From Phocoena phocoena (lineage: Eukaryota; Chordata; Mammalia; Artiodactyla; Phocoenidae), in assembly GCF_963924675.1 (NCBI RefSeq), contig NC_089239.1:35363818-35427817 (forward strand): a stretch of DNA of 64,000 nt. The letters are read 5' to 3'. Under the pieces are notes generated by a model. It searched no databases. It was not told where the DNA came from and was given only the letters and a program-made list of their open reading frames with translations. How positions within the stretch are numbered: the first letter of the stretch is position 1; each line of letters opens with the position of its first letter. The position numbers and the translations under genes were made by a program. Positions 22,767 through 34,765 of this stretch are shown piece by piece.

Positions 22767-25026
22767 AGTGAGAGCAACAATTGTATCTCAGTAAGTTACA
22801 GAGATCTGTCTGACCTCACAAAAAAATAACTTATAATCAGGCCCTTATTAAGTCACAAACCAGAGCAGGGAACTAGTTAACAGCCGTGTAAGCAGTGGTC
22901 AAATCAGCCAAGATATGGATCAAGTCAAATAAAACTGGGGGCTGGAGGGCGATCAGGTAGGATGAGGACATATCCTGGAGGGTTCGAGGTGGTGGGTAAG
23001 CTGCCCTTATAGATTTGAAAATTGATATCCTAGAGTCCTAATATTCCGGATGGGGAATCCTCAATATTCAGAGATCCCTTAAGTGGAGCTTTCTGTGATT
23101 AAATGGCTCTTACCCACTTAAGTCAGTGTTTTCCAGAGGACAGCCTCCTTTACCCCAAGACTTTGAATTATCAATGTCACATTAGTAGGTGACATCTTCC
23201 ATTTATTTTTCCCCACTTGCTCTGCAGTCAATTCTATGACTCAGCTAGGGCTCTGATGACATCTTGTCTGAACATGTCACACCAACTGTACAAAGTAAAG
23301 TGTGTTCTAATGCGAAATCACTATTTTTTTGTCCTGTTGTAATTTTCAATTTCATCATTCAACTAAGGGTCTGTTGACACACATCTTTCACCCTTTTGTA
23401 GAGCTTACAGGTAAGAAAATGCTTGTATCGACTTCACCTGAGCAATGAGATGGACTGACCTGGCCATTGACTGATGACCTATTGTTTGGGTATCTGCTTG
23501 GAGCATGGGATTTAGATCTTACTAGCTGTTGTAGGTAGTTAATTGTTATTTTGTTGATAAATCTTTCGAGGAAAGATTTGCCCTGAACCATTTAGATGAT
23601 CTTTCCAGGGAAGCCAAGGACAGATGGGAAGTGGTTACTGGTTATGTTTTCTTTCCTTCCTTCTTCTCTTTTGTGGTTATCTTTGATGATGATTGTGGTC
23701 CTGAAGAAGACAAGTGGGCAGGAAGACATAAAATGCATTTTTCAGTGTGGGTTTTAGGCACTTCGGGTTTTCTGATAAAAATTCTAGTCCGGTTGACCCT
23801 GAATGCTCTCTGTGTTTGATCGTGTACACCCTGACAGTACGGTCATCCACATGCCTACGCAGAGGATGGTATGCCTTGCTAAAGCACTTTCTTCATTGAT
23901 AAAATTGGCAGTGACCTTAATCAGCGACTCTCTAAGCTTTTTAGCACTGACAGAAATAACCCTTTTTTTCCACTCTATTTCCCTCATACACTTTTTTCCT
24001 CTGATCTTCAGATAGGATACATGTCTCTAGGTTTGTTGAGCTTTAGAAATCTGGTCACTTCACTCTTCTTCCATTTGTATTACGATTCTTAACAGAATCT
24101 TCCCAAATATATATCTAAGGAGACTTGATTGGAGAAACCTCAGAACTGTAGAGAAATATATATCTATTAACATAGAAATTCATCCGTGTAAGGCCATTTT
24201 AGATGATCAGTTACCACTGTTTCTAAATCTGAACAGAATATGAATTGCTCTGTTATATATTGTATCCATTTGCTTTAAATCTCTAAATCTGAGTTATTTT
24301 CTAAATATTTTCAAGAAGTATCAAATTACCGAAAGCCGAAAATAGTTTTTCCAAGAGTGAAGTTAAGAGTAAATGATTATTTTAATTCACTTGGAAACCA
24401 TAATGTTGATTGCATGGCTAAACTCAGTAGCACCCTCAAGTAATTACTCTCCATAAATTAACATGCTATTTATGTCTTCTGTAATTTTCAAGAAGGTGAG
24501 GCTGTTAACGGAAAACTATAGCTGCATCTCCCAAGTCACAGTGAATCTAGAAGTTTCTAACATGCTGTGATTAACTATGTGGCGATTAGCTGTGTGTCAG
24601 TCTAATTCATAGTCAGGATGGACCAAAGAGTCAAACCAACTCCTCTACTCGTGAGTTATTTGTCTCCTATAGACGCTGACTTCGGTTGTTTTGTTGGCAT
24701 AGCGTAACACATAATAAAATCCTACAATTTTTAAAGAAGGAGAAGTCACTGAAACCATGCATTTACAATTGATAACTTTAGGAAAGATTATTTAATGACT
24801 TACTCTAACCTGTGACATCCAGGAAGGTTGAGTCCTGAATCATGGCATAATATTCAAGATACCTCAGGTAGAAAGGCTGCATTTCAGAAAAGAGAACCAT
24901 AGTTCACCAGTGACATTAACTGCTGTGAATTTTTAAGCAATTAACTAGTATATTCTCTAAAGGTATATAATTATAAACAATGAACAATAGCTATTATCAC
25001 TATATCAGGGCTAAACAATTACAATC
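22767..25026. other. Unique AT-rich DNA, no gene seen
   Basis: No exon, RNA gene or clear repeat is recognised. Frames such as 23388-23591 (minus) and 23803-24015 (plus) carry no known domain. Confidence 0.4.
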
Positions 25027-25038
25027 AAAAGATATTGT

Positions 25039-26300
25039 GGAGGAGAGACCTTCAAGATGGCGGAAGAATAAGACGCGGAGATCACCTTCCTCCCCACAGA
25101 TACACCAGAAATACATCTACACGTGGAACAACTCCTACAGAACACCTACCGAACGCTGGCAGAAGACCTCCGACCTCCCAAAAGACCAGAAACTCCCCAC
25201 GTACCTGGGTAGGGCAAAAGAAAACAAAAAACAGAGACAAAAGGATAGGGACGGGACCTGCACCAGAAGGAGGAAAGGTTTCCACACACTAAGAGCCCCT
25301 TTGTGGGCGGAGACTGTGGGCGGCGGAGGGGGAAGCTTTGGAGCCGCGGAGGAGAGCACAGCCACAGGGGTGCGGAGGGCAGGGCGGGGAGATTCCCGCA
25401 CAGAGGATCGGCGCCGACCGGCACTCACCAGCCCGAGAGGCTTGTCTGCTCACCCGCTGGGGCGGGCAGGGCTGGGAGCTGAGGCTCTGGCTTCGGTTGG
25501 AGCGCAGGGAGAGGACTGCGGTTGGCGGTGTGAACAAAGCCTGCAGGGGGTTAGTGCACCACAGCTGGCCGGGAGGGAGTCCGGGGAAAAGTCTGGACCT
25601 GCCGAAGAGGCAAGAGACTTTTTCTTCCCTTTTTGTTTCCTGGTGCGCGAGGAGAGGGGGGTTCATAGCGCCGCTTAAAGGAGCTCCAGAGATGGGCGCG
25701 AGCCGCGGCTAAAAGCGCGGACCCCAGAGACGGGCGGGAGACGCTAAGGCTGCTGCTGCCGCCACCAAGAAGCCTGTGTGCGAGCACAGGTCACTGTCCA
25801 CACCTCCTTCCGGGGAGCCTGTGCAGCCAGCCACCGCCAGGGTCCCGGGATCCAGGGACAACTTCCCCGGGAGAACACGGCGCGCCGCAGGCTGATGCAA
25901 CGTCATAATGGCCTCTGCCGCCGCAGGTCTGCCCGCACTCCGTGCCCCTCCCTCCCCCCGGCCTGAGTGAGCCGGAGCCCCCGAATCAGCAGCTCCTCTA
26001 ACCCCGTCCTGTCTGAGCGAAGAACAGACGCCCTCTGGCGACCTACATGCAGAGGCGGGGCCGAATCCAAAGCTGAGCCCCAGGAGCTGTGCAAACAAAG
26101 AAGAGAAAGGGAAATCTCTCCCAGCAGCCTCAGGAGCAGCGGATTAAAGCTCCACAATCAACTTGATGTACCTGCACCTGTGGAATACCTGAACAGACAA
26201 CGAATCATCCCAAATTCAGGAGGTGGACATTGGGAGCAACTGTAGACTTGGGGTTTGCTGTATGCAAACTGACTAGTTTCTGATTTATATGTTTATCTTA
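25039..26300 (+). promoter_or_regulatory. L1 5'UTR promoter, CpG-island-like
   Basis: The first 1.2 kb of copy C is strongly GC- and CpG-rich, unlike the AT-rich surroundings, with dense CpG from about 25270 to 26060. Near its start is CAAGATGGCGG (25053-25063), which fits the YY1 motif that positions transcription start in human L1. That function is inferred from the human element. The long overlapping open frames here (24980-25678, 25338-25712, 25289-25666) result from low stop density in GC-rich sequence and are not genes. Confidence 0.7.
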
Positions 26301-26405
26301 GTTTAGTTTTTAGCGCTTGTTATCATTTGTGGATTTGTTAATTAGTTTGGTTGCTCCCGTCTTTTTTTTTTAATTACTCTCTTTTTCAATTTATTTATTT
26401 ATTTA

Positions 26406-26603
26406 TTTTTTTGCGGTATGCGGACCTCTCACTGTTGTGGCCCCTCCCATTGCAGAGCATAGGCTCCGGATGCGCAGGCTCAGTGCCCATGGCTCACGGG
26501 CCCAACTGCTCCGTGGCATGTGGGATCCTCCCAGACAGGGGCGTGAACCCGTGTCCCCTGCATTGGCAGGCGGACTCTCAACCACTGCGCCACCAGGGAA
26601 GCC
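26406..26603 (-). mobile_element. CHR SINE S2 in the 5'UTR of L1 copy C
   Basis: Antisense copy: T tract, body, and the head ending 'gccaccagggaagcc'. It has lost several CpGs. Flanking AT-rich DNA hides any clean target-site duplication. It separates the CpG-rich promoter from ORF1. Confidence 0.92.
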
Positions 26604-27206
26604 GTTAAATAATTTTTAATTATTTTTATTTTAATAACTTTGCTTTATTCTATTTTATTTATGTTTTCTTCTTTCTTTCTTTGTTTTCTCCCTTTTCTTC
26701 TGAGCCATGTGGCTGACAGGGTCTTGGTGCTCCGGCTGGGTGTCAGGCCTGAGCCACTCAGGTGGGAAAGCCAAGTTCAGGACATTGGTCCATCATAGAC
26801 CTCCCAGCCCCACGTAATATCAGTCGGCAAGAGCTTTCCCAGAGATCTCTGTCTCAACACTAATACCCAGCTCCACTGAACGACCAGCAAGGTACACTGC
26901 TGGACACCCCGGTATGCCAAAGCACTAGCAAGACAGGGACAAAACCCAACCCTTTAGCAGAGAGGCTGCCTAAAATCATAATAAGGTCACAGACACCCCA
27001 AAACACACCACGGGATGGAGTCCTGCCCACCAGAAAGAGAATATCCAGCCTCATCCACCAGAACACAGACACCAGTCCCCTCCACCAGGAAGCCTACACA
27101 ACCCACTGTACCAACCTTAGCCACTGTGGACAGACACCAAAAACAACGGGAACTACGAACCTGCAGCCTGCAAAAAGGAGACCCCAAACACAGTAAGATA
27201 AGTAAA

Positions 27207-28087
27207 ATGAGAAGACAGAAAAACACACAGCAGATGAAGGAGCAAGATAAAAACCCACCAGACCTAACAAATGAAGAGGAAATAGGCAGTCTACCTGAAA
27301 AAGAATTCAGAATAATGATAGTAAAGGTGATCCAAAATCTTGGAAATAGAATGGAGAAAATACAAGAAACATATAACAAGGACCTGGCAGAACTAAACAG
27401 CAAACAGAGATGAACAACACAATTAATGAGATTAAAAATTCTCTAGATGGGATCAATAGCAGAATAACGGAGGCAGAAGAATGGATAAGTGACCTGGAAG
27501 ATAAAATAGTGGAAATAACTACTGCAGAGCAGAATAAAGAAAAAAGAATGAAAAGAACTGAGGACAGTCTCAGAGACCTCTGGGACAACATTAAACACAC
27601 CAACATTCGAATTATAAGGGTCCCAGAAGAAGAAGAGAAAAAAAAAGGGACTGAGAAAATATTTGAAGAGATTATTGTTGAAAACTTCCCTAATATGGGA
27701 AAGGAAATAGTTAATCAAGTCCAGGAAGCATAGAGAGTCCCATACAGGATAAGTCCAAGGGGAAACACGCCAAGACACGTTAATCAAACTATCGAAAATT
27801 AAATACAAAGAACAAATATTAAAAGCAGCAAGGGAAAAACAACACACAAGGGAATCCCCATAAGATTAACAGCTGACCTTTCCGCAGAAACTCTGCAAGC
27901 CAGAAGGGACTGGCAGGACATATTTCAAGTGATGAAAGAGAAAAACCTGCAACCAAGATTACTCTACCCAGCAAGGATCTCATTCAGATTTGACGGAGAA
28001 ATTAAAACCTTTACAGACAAGCAAAAGCTAAGAGAATTCAGCACCACCAGACCACCTCTACAACAAATGCTAAAGGAACTTCTCTAG
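27207..28087 (+). pseudogene. L1 copy C ORF1 (RNA-binding chaperone protein), broken
   Basis: ORF1 encodes the trimeric RNA-binding protein of the L1 ribonucleoprotein. The start at 27207 (MRRQKNT...) is chosen because the coding match begins there; the upstream in-frame ATG at 27015 lies in 5'UTR sequence. A Lys/Glu-rich coiled-coil region is followed by the RRM-like and C-terminal segments (about 27560-28087), ending in LLKELL-type sequence and TAG. Two lesions are visible: a small deletion near 27405-27411 that shifts frame after LNSKQ, giving a stop at 27411-27413, and a TAG at 27731-27733 where related copies have CAG. The length of about 290 codons is somewhat below that of human ORF1p (338 residues, family knowledge). 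No functional product is expected. Confidence 0.88.
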
Positions 28088-28145
28088 GCAAGAAACACAA
28101 GAGAAGGAAAAGACCTACAATAATAAACCCAAAACAATTAAGAAA

Positions 28146-30799
28146 ATGGTAATAAGAACATACATATTGATAATTACCTTAAATGTAAATGGATTAAATG
28201 CTCCAACTAAAAGACATAGACTGGCTGAATGGATACAAAAACAAGACCCGTATATATGCTGTCTACAAGAGACCCACTCCAGGCCTAGGGGCACATACAG
28301 ATTGAAAGTGAGGGGATGGAAAAAGATGTTGCTTGCAAATGGAAATCAAAAGAAAGCTGGAGTAGCAATTCTCATATCAGACAAAGTAGACTTTAGAATA
28401 AAGACTATTACAAGAGACAAAGAAGGACACTACGTAATGATCAAGGGATGAGTGCAAGAAGAAGATATAACAGTTTTAAATATTTATGCACCCAACATAG
28501 GAGCACCTCAATACAGAAGGCAAATACAGCCATAAAAGGAGAAATCGACAGTAACACAATCATAGTAGGGGACTTTAACACCCCACTTTCACCAATGGAC
28601 AGATCATCCAAAATGAAAATAAATAAGGAGAAACAAGCTTTAAATGATACATTAAACAACATGGACTTAATTGATATTTATAGGATATTCCATCCAAAAA
28701 CAACAGAATACACATTCTTCTCAAGTGCTCATGGAACATTCTCCAGGATAGATCATATCTTGGGTCACAAATCAAGCCTTGGTAAAGTTAAGAAAATTGA
28801 AATCGTATCAAGTATCTTTTCCGGCCACAATGCTGAGACTAGGTATCAATTACACGAAAAAATCTGTAAGAAATACAAACACATGGAGGTAAACAACACA
28901 CTACTTAATAACCAAGAGATCACTGAAGAAATTAAAGAGGAAATCAAAAAATACCTAGAAACAAATGGCAATGAAAACACAACGGCCCAAAACCTATGGG
29001 ATGAAGCAAAAGTGGTTCTAAGAGGGAAGTTTATAGCTATACAAGCCTACTTTAAGAAACAAGAAGCATCTCAAATAACCAACCTAACCTTACACGTAAA
29101 GCAATTGGAGAAAGGAGAACAACAAAACCCAAAGTTAGCAGAAGGAAAGAAATCATAAAGATCAAATTTAAAAAAATGAAAAAGAAGGAAACAATAGCAC
29201 AGACCAATAAAACTAAAACGTGGTTCTTTGAGAGGATAAACAAAATTGATAAACCATTAGCCAGACTCATCAAGAAAAAAAGGGAGAGGACTCAAATCAA
29301 TAGAATTAGAAATGGAAAAGGAGAAGTAACACCTGACACTGCAGAAATACAAAGGATCATGAGAGATGACTACAAGCAACTCTATGCCAATAAAATGGAC
29401 AACCTGGAAGAAATGGACAAATTCTTAGAAATGCACAACCTTCTGAGACTGAACCAGAAAGAAATAGAAAATACGAACAGACCAATCACAAGCACTGAAA
29501 TTGAGATTAAAAATCTTCCAACAAACAAAAGCCCAGGACCAGATGGCTTCACAGGCGAATTCTATCAAACATTTAGAGAAGAGCTAACACCTATCCTGCT
29601 CAAACTCTTCCGAAATATAGGAGAGGGAGGAACACTCCCAAATTCATTCTACGAGGCCACCATCACCTTGATACCAAAACCAGAAAAAGATGTCACAAGG
29701 AAAGCAAACTACAAACCAATATCACTGATGAACACAGATGCAAAAATCCTCCATAAAATATTAGCAAACAGAATCCAGCAGCACATTAAAAGGATCACAC
29801 ACCATGATCAAGTGGGGTTTACCCCGGGAATGCAAGGATTCTTCAATATACGCCAATCAGTCAATGTGATACACCATATTAACAAGTTGAAGGATAAAAA
29901 CCATATGATCATCTCAATAGATGCAGAGAAAGCGTTTGACAAAATTCAGCACCCATTTATGATAAAAACCCTGCAGATAGTAGGCATAGAGGGAACTTTC
30001 CTCAACATAATAAAGGCCATATATGACAAACCCACAGCCAACATCGTCCTCAATGAAGACCTCAATGAGGTCCTCTAAATGAGGAAGAAAATATTTGCAA
30101 ATGAAGCAACTGACAAAGGATTAATCTCCAAAACATACAAGCAAACGCATGCAGCTCAATATCAAAAAAACAAGCAACCCAATCTAAAAATGGGCGGAAG
30201 ACCTAAATAGACATTTTTCCAAGGAAGATACACAGACTGCCAACAAACACATGAAAGAATGCTCAACATCATTAATCATTAGAGAAATGCAAATCAAAAC
30301 TACAATGAGATATCATCTCACACCAGTCAGAATGGCCATCATCAAAAAATCTACAAACAATAAATGCTGGAGAGGGTGTGGAGAAAAGGGGACCCTCTTG
30401 CGCTGTTGGTGGGAATGTAAATTGATACAACCACTATGGAGAACAGTATGGCGGTTCCTTAAAAAACTAAAAATAGAGCTACCATATGACCCAGCAATCC
30501 CACTACTGGGCATATACCCTGAGAAAACCATAATTCAAAAAGAGTCATGTACCATAATGTTCATTGCAGCTCTATTTACAATAGCCAGGACATGGAAGCA
30601 ACCTAAGTGTCCATCGACAGATGAATGGATAAAGAAGATGTGGCACATATATACAATGGAATAGTACTCAGCCATAAAAAGGGGCGAAACTGAGTTATTT
30701 GTAGTGAGGTAGATGGACCTAGAGACTGTCATACAGACTGAAGTAAGTCAGAAAGAGGAAAACAAATACTGTATGCTAACACATATATATGAAATCTAA
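28146..30799 (+). pseudogene. L1 copy C ORF2 (endonuclease/reverse transcriptase), broken and deleted
   Basis: The N-terminal apurinic-type endonuclease keeps LNVNG (Asn), LQETHS (Glu), VGDFN (Asp, Asn) and the DHILG Asp. The catalytic SDH is SGH at 28820-28828. A stop (TGA, 28449-28451) and later frameshifts cut the frame. The reverse-transcriptase fingers and motif A ([11 protein letters not shown], near 29910-29945) remain. At 30049-30084 the sequence jumps to the C-terminal region, so motif C (FADD), palm and thumb are missing: about 1.17 kb compared with copy D. The Cys motif at about 30366-30420 has Arg where the His should be ([10 protein letters not shown]). The frame ends at TAA 30797-30799. 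Confidence 0.9.
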
Positions 30800-31023
30800 A
30801 AAAGAAAGAAGAAAATGGTCAGGAGAACCTAGGGGCAAGACTGGAATAAAGATGCAGACCTACTAGAGAATGGACTTGAGGACACGGGGAGGGGGAAGGG
30901 TAAGCTGTGACAACGTGAGAGAGTGGCATGGACATATATACACTACCAAACGTAAAATAGATAGCTAGTGGGAAGCAGCTGCATAGCACAGGGAGATCAG
31001 CTCCATGCTTTGTGACCACCTAG

Positions 31024-31055
31024 AGGGGTGGGATAGGGAGGGTGGGAGGGAGGGA
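31024..31055 (+). promoter_or_regulatory. G-rich tract in L1 3'UTR (G-quadruplex candidate)
   Basis: Seven runs of three or four G with loops of one to three bases ('ggggtgggatagggaggg' and on). A G-rich polypurine tract is a known conserved feature of mammalian L1 3'UTRs. Complementary C-rich versions are at 42618-42646 (copy D) and 59945-59973 (copy E). Confidence 0.7.
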
Positions 31056-31200
31056 GATGCAAGAGGGAGTGGATATGGGGATATATGTATATGTATAACT
31101 GATCCAGTTTGTTATAAAGCAGAAACTAGCACACCATTGTAAAGCAATTATACTCTAATAAAGATGTTAAAAAATTAAAAGAAAATTAAAAAGCTATTGT

Positions 31201-31560
31201 TATCTTGATACTGACAGGCCTCCTAACTGATAATACTTTATTATGGTGTTTGAGTAAATAAAAATAACATTTGAAAATTTTAATGTAATCATTAATAATA
31301 AAATACATGTATTAAAAAATAAAATACACGTATTGGTATTTGTCAAAGGTTATAACAACTACAAACAGTAAAATCTTCAAGCATGGTTGGCCAATGACAT
31401 CTCTATCTGATGGTGGCCATTAATTATAAAGAGCCAGTGATACTCGCTGGGAGTAATAAAAGGATCTCAATGAGAAAGGAAAGTGACAGAGGTAACCGAG
31501 TCGTGCTCATGGTTACAAAAAGGGGTGGGCAGACTAGCATTCTTGTCTTTATGGCTGAGA
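31201..31560. other. Unique AT-rich DNA, nothing recognised
   Basis: This is the 3' flank of L1 copy C. It includes an AT-rich stretch with repeated 'aataaaatacatgtatt' type units near 31290-31335. Confidence 0.4.
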
Positions 31561-31640
31561 GGCAGCATGGTCTGGTAGAGCAAGTATGTTCCTCAGAGTC
31601 AACCAAATTGGGCTTCAAATCACCCTCATGCAGGGTGCCT
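31561..31640 (+). repeat. MIR head fragment
   Basis: 'ggcagcatggtctggtagag' and 'agtcaaccaaattgggctt' plus 'caaatcac' match the tRNA-related 5' part of MIR (agcatggtctagtggttaag ... gggttcaaatcc). Confidence 0.6.
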
Positions 31641-31799
31641 TGCAGAAGACTTAACAGCTATCTGTGCACAGGCGCAAGTACAGATGCTGGCTGTAAAACT
31701 CAGCACTGGTGTTCATGCGTAATGGCAGAATATGAGTATATATGAGGTCAGCCCCACCATTTTACAAAATTTTTTTGTCGTCACCTTTGCATCTAACCA

Positions 31800-32720
31800 A
31801 GTCAACAAACGGATACCCACTTTTCTCTTAGCCCTGACTGAATTTCAAAGCATTCCGCCCTTGAGCACAGCCAACTCCATACTTGGCTTTCCCCCGACTC
31901 TTCTGAGCCTCCTTCCTCCTCTCTGACTGCTTCCCCCCTTGCTTCTCCCTTTCCCACACATGTGAGGCTAACCCTAGCCCTCCCTCTTCATTCCCTACAC
32001 TCTCTCCCTTGGCGGTCTCATCTGACTTCACTGCTTTCAAATGATCATGACGCGGAGACTCAGACTTTTTTGCCTTCGACCGTTGGACCCGACTGACTCC
32101 TCTGCTACGGATTCCCAGGGAAACCTCTGCCCCTCATCGCACATTATTATAACCCTTTGTACTGGTTTGTCCTGAGAAACTGGGAGGTTCATGACGGCTG
32201 GCTGAGCTCCTGTCTTTCTCATTCAGTGCTGAGTCCCTGGGTCTAGCATGGTGCTGGGAATGTCGCAAGTGACTCAACTTCTAGCCCGCAAATTCTCTGA
32301 AAATGTTCTCCAGTGAAACTGAAATGCATTCGGCTCGCTCCTTCCCCTTTTCCATGATGCTCAGAGTCTGTACCTTGGTCACTTGCCCCACTTACCTGGA
32401 TCGCCGTCCCCAACCATTCTTCACTGTTCCAGCTCCCGCCCACCATCTTTAAGAAATCATACTCTGCAGTCTTAACCCGAAGTCCGCCCTCATCCTTAAA
32501 GCTTTACCCAGTTTCCTTGTTGGAAGTAGCCTGCCTCCTGATTCCCATAACATTTGAGCTACATCTCTTTCGTGGTACTCACCAGTTTGAGATCTTTATT
32601 GTACTGTTTTATTTACCTAATTTCCTTAAGGAAAATGGTATGCATCACACATTACCAATCTCCTGTATCACCTGGTACATGCAAAGATACTTAGCAATTG
32701 CTTGTTATAAAAGGATTAAG
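31800..32720 (+). repeat. Probable L2-like remnants
   Basis: Two places look like degraded L2 3' ends. One is 'tgctgagtccctgggtctag' with 'catggtgctgggaat' (32228-32261). The other is 'ctggtacatgcaaagatact' followed by 'tagcaattgcttgtt' (32672-32706). The intervening C/T-rich DNA is not clearly assigned. No gene is seen. Confidence 0.35.
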
Positions 32721-33189
32721 TGAATGTTATTATTTTATAATTATGTAGATGAATACATCATAGTGTAGTGAATGCATACAATTATAGTAAAACGAATACC
32801 TTATAGTAAAGCAGTTTTTCCATTTTGTACTGTTTCTCCAGGCTTGTACCACAACCAGTACCTTTGCTTGACAACTCTAATGCATAAAGCCACAAAACTG
32901 AGGGAGAAGACAGCTTTTTGGTAAGTAGCATGTGAGTTTTTAAATCTGGTTGTAATCAGAAAGCTAATATTTATGCCTCCATTGTGTCTCAAGCCCTATT
33001 TCATAATTTTTTTTTCCATATCCTGATATGTTTTCTCGGAGATTAGACGGAATGGATGGAGAAAAGTTTTCAAAAACATGATTACTTCTTATAGACATTA
33101 GCATGAATCTTTTCAGTTTTGACACCATGCTGAGATGATTCTATATATTTCAGAAATGCATTTATATTTTTGTGTACATTTTTTGAATT

Positions 33190-33475
33190 TAACATTCAGA
33201 AAAAATGTGCAAATTATAAGTACACAGTACTCAATTAATTTTCATTGAGTGAGCACATCCATGTAACTGGGATCCAGTTAAGAAAGAGTATTACCAGTCC
33301 CCCTTGCAGACGCCCCAATCGTTGTGACCACTCCAGTCACACCCCTCCCCACCACCCTTTTCCACCCCCATCAATGTCAATTACAGTCATGACCTCCAAC
33401 GCTGCAAACTAGTTTCCCCTACCTTCAAATTTTATGTGAATGGAGGGACTATCTTTTTAAATGACTTAAATATAA
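33190..33475 (-). repeat. Old L1M 3'-region fragment
   Basis: The plus strand reads 'gtgcaaattataagtacac', 'gagcacatccatgtaac', 'accagtcccccttgcagac' and 'actagtttcccctacc'. These are landmarks of the 3' region of old L1M elements in antisense. Confidence 0.65.
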
Positions 33476-34765
33476 AGACAAACTTGAAAAAGTGAGCAGG
33501 AAAACCAAGGGATGTTCTATTTATGTAACAGCTGTTTTACCAGATGATTTGACAGCTAATTGGAGTCGTATTGCTTTTATTTTTAAGCCCAGCAGGTGTC
33601 ACCTGTTTTAATTGGGGGGTCACTGCTGAGGAAGCACTGAACTTGGATTTTTTCCTCATATTTGTGCCTAATAAATTATAGCCTGCCCAAGATCAGGAAA
33701 GGTATTCATCATGTCAAATGTTTACGGCAACTGTCTTTTATAATTAGAGCAGAAGATTTTCTTTTAGCATTGAATGATTAAATAGGTAATTAACATAGGA
33801 TGAAGAATCTGCATGGTTTCTCAAAGGAAGCAAGAAAATAGCTAGAGGTACACTTAGATCAGCTAAAGGCTTAATAACACGTTTGTTAGAGGCTTTATTG
33901 TATTTAGCATAATAAATGAGAAATGGGATCGCATTTATTTATTTCAAGACGGATAACTGCCTTTCCAGTTATCTGTTCTAGAGAAGGCCTTACTAAGAAC
34001 CTCTTAATCTCTGTTAAGTTTTAGGCATCTTCCCAAGAAATGACAGTTAAGCCCTGACACTTCATATGCCCACCTCATGATCCAGATAGTATCTTACTGA
34101 TCAGGATCCTGGAAAGAAAGATACTAGAGTTTCTATCTATCCTCAATTTCCAAAATAATTGTTGCTGCCCAGTTCCTTTTATACTATTATTAAATGTTAT
34201 GCCTTCTCTTCCTAGTTTATTAATTTTCATTTTATGGCAACTGGTGCGTTTCTTAAAAATAATTTCTGTCCTCCAAATCATCTCTTTCCATTTAGTGTGA
34301 TTAATGATCTGCAAATGACAGGGTGATAGTTTATATCATCTCGTTAATTATTGGTTATTCATCTGTTACCCAGAGAAACTTCTTGACTCTGCTCCTGAAG
34401 TTCATGATACACTCCAGTTTAGAGACCTGTAGTCCTCTGTATGCCGCATCACCCCAACATGTTCTTGAACTTGCATTCAACCATCTTTAATTGTGTGAAT
34501 TTTGCATATAAGAAAAACACTTAAAGTAATATTTCCTAATCAAGTTATTTTTAAAACTACTCAGTGGAATTCTATTTTTCTTAAAGAATATGTATGTTTT
34601 AAAGCATTTAGTGAGTTGGAAGGTGAAAATTGGTTTTAAAAGATACAATTCAACAACATTCCAACTTCTTTAAATGTTAGGAATTGCAGAATAGCTACTT
34701 GGAGTATATTCCATTCAGTTATTAATATGTGTAAGTGTGAAAAACAAGACCTTTTTTCTATAATA
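33476..34765. other. Unique AT-rich DNA, no gene seen
   Basis: Nothing is recognised in 1.3 kb. It includes regions near 33600-33760 with moderately low repeat content but no coding potential. Confidence 0.4.

Larger units (their letters stand above)
25039..31188 (+). mobile_element. L1 copy C: structurally complete LINE-1 (5'UTR to 3' end), inactive
   Basis: The only copy with every L1 part in order: CpG-rich 5'UTR (25039-27206), ORF1 (27207-28087), inter-ORF spacer, ORF2 (28146-30799) and 3'UTR with G-rich tract and A-rich tail. A near-perfect target-site duplication flanks it: aaaagatattgt (25027-25038) and aaaagctattgt (31189-31200), one mismatch. Later damage includes a CHR SINE in the 5'UTR (26406-26603), frameshift and stop in ORF1, several lesions in ORF2 and a deletion of about 1.2 kb through the reverse-transcriptase core. 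It cannot retrotranspose autonomously. Confidence 0.93.

Noticed and set aside
24980..25712. Overlapping long open frames (up to 232 codons) on both strands
   Set aside because: They lie in the GC-rich L1 5'UTR, where stops are rare in all frames. The real L1 ORF1 starts at 27207.
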